Position numbers and translations under genes: made by a program
Notes under the pieces: generated by a model
What the model saw: only the letters and a program-made list of their open reading frames with translations
What the model was told of the DNA's origin: nothing
Database searches by the model: none
Shown: piece by piece, positions 53,777 to 56,832 of the stretch
Layout of the letters: every line of letters starts with the position of its first letter
Numbering within the stretch: position 1 is the first letter of the stretch
Source of the DNA: Maritimibacter alkaliphilus HTCC2654
GTDB lineage: Bacteria; Pseudomonadota; Alphaproteobacteria; Rhodobacterales; Rhodobacteraceae
Direction: 5' to 3'
NCBI RefSeq assembly: GCF_000152805.1
Contig: NZ_CH902578.1
Coordinates: 792,256 to 849,087 of the forward strand
Length of the DNA: 56,832 nucleotides

Positions 53777-53808
53777 AGACGAGGGTTCGATTCCCTTCAC
53801 CCGCTCCA
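53762..53808 (+). pseudogene. 3' half of disrupted host tRNA-Gly(CCC)
   Basis: The anticodon loop, variable loop, T arm, acceptor strand CACCCGC and CCA are present, but no 5' half precedes them. Joined to 37998-38024 it gives a full tRNA-Gly. Confidence 0.9.
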
Positions 53809-53824
53809 TTCCCCGACAGGCACG

Positions 53825-53855
53825 AAAAACGCCGCCACCCCTGCGGGCGACGGCG
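53825..53855 (-). terminator. Rho-independent terminator of the catalase gene
   Basis: On the minus strand CGCCGTCGCC, CGCAGG, GGTGGCGGCG, then TTTTT, starting about 25 bp after the catalase stop. Confidence 0.85.
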
Positions 53856-53879
53856 TATCCGTGGTGATCCAAGGGCGGC

Positions 53880-55412
53880 TTATTCGGCCGCGTCGCGGGT
53901 GTGGGCGATGCTTTCCGCCGAGGCGAGGCCTTCGGCGTCGGATTCGCCGCCCAGCTCGTCGCGCACCGCCTTTTCGATCCGGTTTCCGACCTTTTCGTCG
54001 ATGTTGCGCCAGTAGTCGAAGGCGCGTTTCAGGACCTTTTCGCTGACCCCGTCGAGCAGATGACCCGAGACGTTCGACACCAGACGCTCGCGCGCCGCGT
54101 CATCCATCACGTCGCGCACGAGGGCATGGGCCTGTGACCAGTCGTCATCGTCGGGGCGCAGCTTGTAGGCTTCGCGCACCATCTCGCCGTCGGCCTCCCA
54201 CAGCCCCGCTTCGTGCTTTTGCGGCTGGGCGGCGGGGCCGCCGTAGGAATTGGGGGCATAGACCGGGTCCGACACGTTCACGGTGCGCCCCTCGCCATCC
54301 TTGGAATAGCTGTGAACCGGGCTTTTCGCCGCGTTCACCGGGATCTGCTTGTAGTTCACGCCAAGCCGGGCGCGGTGCGCATCGGCATAGGAAAACCCGC
54401 GCGCGAGCAGCATCTTGTCCGGCGACAGACCCACACCCGGCACCATGTTGTTGGGCTCGAACGCCGCCTGTTCGATCTCGGTATGGAAATCGGTCGGGTT
54501 CCGGTGCAGCACCAGTTTGCCGACTTCGATGAGCGGATAGTCGGCATGTGGCCAGACCTTAGTGAGGTCGAAGGGGTTGATGCGATAGGTCTTGGCGTCC
54601 TCGTAAGGCATGATCTGCCAGCTCAGGGTCCAGCTCGGATGGTTCCCGTCGCGGATCGCGTTGAACAGATCACGGCGGTGGTAATCGCCATCGGTGCCCG
54701 CCAGTTTGTCGGCCTCGTCCTGTGACAGATAGGCGTTGCCGTCGCCCTGATCGGTGTGGAAGTGGAACTTGACCCAGAACTTGTCACCTGCGTCGTTCAC
54801 CAGCGAATAGGTGTGCGAGGAATAGCCGTTCATCTCGCGCCAGGTGCGCGGGATACCCCGGTCGCCCATGAGATAGGCGACCTGATGCGCGCTCTCGGGG
54901 CTGAGGGTCCAGAAATCCCACTGCATGTCGTGGTCGCGCATGTCGTTGTCGGCGCGGCGTTTCTGGCTGCGGATGAAATGCTGGAACTTCATCGGGTCGC
55001 GGATGAAGAAGACGGGCGTGTTGTTGCCCACCATGTCGAAGTTGCCCTCCGCGGTATACATCTTGACCGAGAAGCCGCGCGGGTCGCGCCAGGTGTCGGG
55101 GCTGCCACGCTCGCCCGCGACGGTCGAGAACCGGACCAGCGTGTCGACCTTGGCCCCGGGCTGGAACAACTTGGCCTTCGTGTATTTCGAAACGTCGTTC
55201 GTGACTTCGAAATAGCCGAAGGCGCCACCGCCCTTGGCATGGGGCTGGCGTTCCGGAATGCGCTCGCGGTTGAAATTGGCCATCTGCTCAAGAAGATAAT
55301 GATCGTTCAGAACGATGGGACCGTCGGAGCCGATGGTGAGCGAATGTTCGTCGCTTTGCACCGGGATACCGGCATCGGTGGTGGTCGGGGGGACAGATTT
55401 GTCCTTGGTCAT
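53880..55412 (-). CDS. katA: Monofunctional heme catalase
   Basis: This 510-aa clade-3-type catalase converts H2O2 to water and oxygen. The catalytic His is in [16 protein letters not shown] and the Asn in [15 protein letters not shown]. The proximal heme ligand region is [16 protein letters not shown] (Tyr). NADPH-binding type residues lie around [18 protein letters not shown]. It is cytoplasmic and of normal length. It is the first intact host gene right of the element and has its own terminator. Regulation by an OxyR-type factor is possible but no site was identified. Confidence 0.95.
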   Translation of the reverse strand: MTKDKSVPPTTTDAGIPVQSDEHSLTIGSDGPIVLNDHYLLEQMANFNRERIPERQPHAKGGGAFGYFEVTNDVSKYTKAKLFQPGAKVDTLVRFSTVAGERGSPDTWRDPRGFSVKMYTAEGNFDMVGNNTPVFFIRDPMKFQHFIRSQKRRADNDMRDHDMQWDFWTLSPESAHQVAYLMGDRGIPRTWREMNGYSSHTYSLVNDAGDKFWVKFHFHTDQGDGNAYLSQDEADKLAGTDGDYHRRDLFNAIRDGNHPSWTLSWQIMPYEDAKTYRINPFDLTKVWPHADYPLIEVGKLVLHRNPTDFHTEIEQAAFEPNNMVPGVGLSPDKMLLARGFSYADAHRARLGVNYKQIPVNAAKSPVHSYSKDGEGRTVNVSDPVYAPNSYGGPAAQPQKHEAGLWEADGEMVREAYKLRPDDDDWSQAHALVRDVMDDAARERLVSNVSGHLLDGVSEKVLKRAFDYWRNIDEKVGNRIEKAVRDELGGESDAEGLASAESIAHTRDAAE

Positions 55413-55549
55413 GGAAACGCCTTCCTGTTGCGAGATGGATCGTCTCGGAAACAGGTGGGCTGGCGCTTATGTTCCATCGCGCCCGACTTCGTCGCGGGCC
55501 TCGGGTCTGGCGGCATTGATCCACGCGCGCCATCGCGGCGATGCGCCCG

Positions 55550-56806
55550 TCAGAGAGCGGCCATCAACCGGGCCTTCTCGCCCGCGTCGTCGGGGTGGGA
55601 CAAGGCCTGCGCCAGCGCCTCCAGCGAGGCGATGTTGTGCCCCGCGCGAAAGGTGTCGACATGGGGCAACATCGCGCGGATGCCGGCCGCCTTGGGCGCG
55701 AAACCTTCCCACCTGAGAAGCGGGTTGAGCCAGATCACGCGCTTGGCCGACAGGTGCAGACGCTCCATTTCCTTCGCCAGTCGGTCCGGGTCGTCGCGGT
55801 CCAGACCATCGGTGATGATGAGCACGACCGCCCCCTGCCCCATCACCCGCCGCGACCAGTCGCGGTTGAAGGCATGAAGGCTTTCGCCGATCCGGGTGCC
55901 GCCTTCCCAATCCTGCGCCTCGGCCCCGGCGGCGGCGAGGGCTGCGTCGACGTCGCGGGTGGCCAGATGGCGGGTGATGTTGGTGAGCCGCGTGCCGAAG
56001 GTGAAGCCATGCACCTTGGCCCAGCCCGCGCCTTTCTGGTTGGCGACGGTGTGAAGGAAATGCAGGACCATTCGGCTGTAAGACGACATCGAACCGGAAA
56101 TATCGCAAAGCACCACCAGATTGGGCCAGCGAATGCGCCGTTCCTTCTTGGCCAGATCGCGGATTTCGCCCCCCTGCCGCATCGCGTCGCGCATCGTGCG
56201 CCGCCAGTCCGGCAACCGCCCGTCGAGCGCGGCCTTGGTCCGGCGCGATTGAAGCGGTTTGACCGGGAGCGTGAGGCGCGCGAGCAGGCGCTTGGCCTCG
56301 GCCACTTCCGAGGTCGACATCTGTTCGAAATCGAGCGTGCGCAGCCGTTCCTCGGCGGACATGGTGAGCGAGGCATCGACCTCGATCTGGGTCTCGTCGG
56401 TCTCCTCCTCGCCCTGGCCTTCGGGCCTTTCGGGTTCGATCCCGTCGAGAAGCGATTCCGCCGCGCGTTTTTCGGCCGGTTTCGCCGCGCGATCCTCCTG
56501 CACCCCGCGCACGGCGGGCAACATGAGCGACATCATGTGTTCGAGGTAGCGCGGATCGCGCCAGTAGAGCCGGAACACCTGATGGAACACGCGCCGTTCC
56601 TCAGGCCGGGACACGAAAACGGCGTGGAGCGTCCAGTAGAAATCGGTCTTGGAGGTGAAGCCGACGGCGGCGACCGCCCGCGTCGCCTCCAGCACCTTGC
56701 CCGGTCCGGCCTTCAGCCCCGACTTGCGAAGCGCGCGGGCGAAATGGGTGATGTTCGCCGTGAGCTTGGGGTTTTCCGGCAGGTCGAGGTCGGGAAGGCC
56801 CTCCAT
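55550..56806 (-). CDS. CoxE-like VWA-domain protein
   Basis: This 418-aa protein has an N-terminal helical region (LTANITHFARALRKSGLKAGPGK), a Glu-rich linker (GQGEEETDETQIEVD), and a C-terminal VWA domain with MIDAS residues in LVVLCDISGSMSSYSRM and LIITDGLDRDDPDRLAKEM. This matches the CoxE family, linked to MoxR-type ATPases and maturation of CO dehydrogenase-like or other metalloenzymes. The MoxR partner would lie to the right, outside the window. ATG 56806 lies 26 bp from the window end. The 137-bp gap to the catalase start holds no gene. Confidence 0.92.
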   Translation of the reverse strand: MEGLPDLDLPENPKLTANITHFARALRKSGLKAGPGKVLEATRAVAAVGFTSKTDFYWTLHAVFVSRPEERRVFHQVFRLYWRDPRYLEHMMSLMLPAVRGVQEDRAAKPAEKRAAESLLDGIEPERPEGQGEEETDETQIEVDASLTMSAEERLRTLDFEQMSTSEVAEAKRLLARLTLPVKPLQSRRTKAALDGRLPDWRRTMRDAMRQGGEIRDLAKKERRIRWPNLVVLCDISGSMSSYSRMVLHFLHTVANQKGAGWAKVHGFTFGTRLTNITRHLATRDVDAALAAAGAEAQDWEGGTRIGESLHAFNRDWSRRVMGQGAVVLIITDGLDRDDPDRLAKEMERLHLSAKRVIWLNPLLRWEGFAPKAAGIRAMLPHVDTFRAGHNIASLEALAQALSHPDDAGEKARLMAAL

Positions 56807-56832
56807 GTCAGGTTTCGAACCGGCTTGCGCCG

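Overview
The window looks like the chromosome of a high-GC alphaproteobacterium of the Rhodobacteraceae (Roseobacter-type). Gene content and order support this: DUF177-rpmF-plsX-fabH-ihfA-MerR, argS-SPOR-nagZ-scpA-scpB, a PDH-type lipoamide dehydrogenase, an OlsB-type acyltransferase, a CoxE-like protein, and two intergenic palindromic repeats of a kind common in this family. The species cannot be named from the sequence.

Layout. Positions 1-37.9 kb are core chromosome. They run from a VWA/tandem-repeat protein (cut by the window start), a rhodanese behind a probable SqrR/BigR-type operator and a HAMP sensor without an output domain, through lpd, DUF924, two MFS transporters, an XRE-cupin regulator, an acyl-CoA synthetase, a DsbA-like protein, mfd, hemB, an ABC-F ATPase, olsB and bamE, to the L32/fatty-acid operon, tRNA-Pro(GGG), a two-domain dCTP deaminase, scpBA-nagZ-SPOR-argS, dgt, erpA-like, a RACo-like DUF4445 protein and a pentapeptide-repeat protein. 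Core chromosome resumes at 53.8 kb with a catalase and a CoxE-like VWA protein.

Between them lies a 15.7 kb integrated element (38025-53776). It is bounded by a 15-bp direct repeat that is the anticodon stem-loop of a tRNA-Gly(CCC) gene. The host gene is cut in two: its promoter and 5' half lie at the left end and its 3' half at the right end. The element carries an intact tRNA-Gly(CCC) with its own promoter at 52536-52609, which probably replaces the broken host gene. The left two thirds of the element holds a tyrosine integrase, an excisionase-like HTH protein, an orphan 422-aa protein, about 1.1 kb of non-coding DNA, and then a DNA-packaging block: DUF4055 portal, a winged-helix protein, a coiled-coil protein, a small terminase-like protein and a large terminase split into separate ATPase and nuclease genes. 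No capsid, tail, lysis or replication genes are visible, so it resembles a phage satellite or a heavily reduced prophage.

The right third (about 48.0-52.4 kb) is visibly more AT-rich. It carries a tightly overlapping minus-strand four-gene operon: a 75-aa helical protein, a winged-helix-like protein, a GHKL (Hsp90/MutL/MORC-like) ATPase, and a 598-aa protein joining an RNA polymerase alpha-CTD-like domain to a sigma region-4-like HTH. I regard this operon as the best candidate for an undescribed, possibly anti-phage, system. A further GHKL ATP-binding protein lies between the element's tRNA and its right end.

All function statements come from reading the sequence; no database searches were run.
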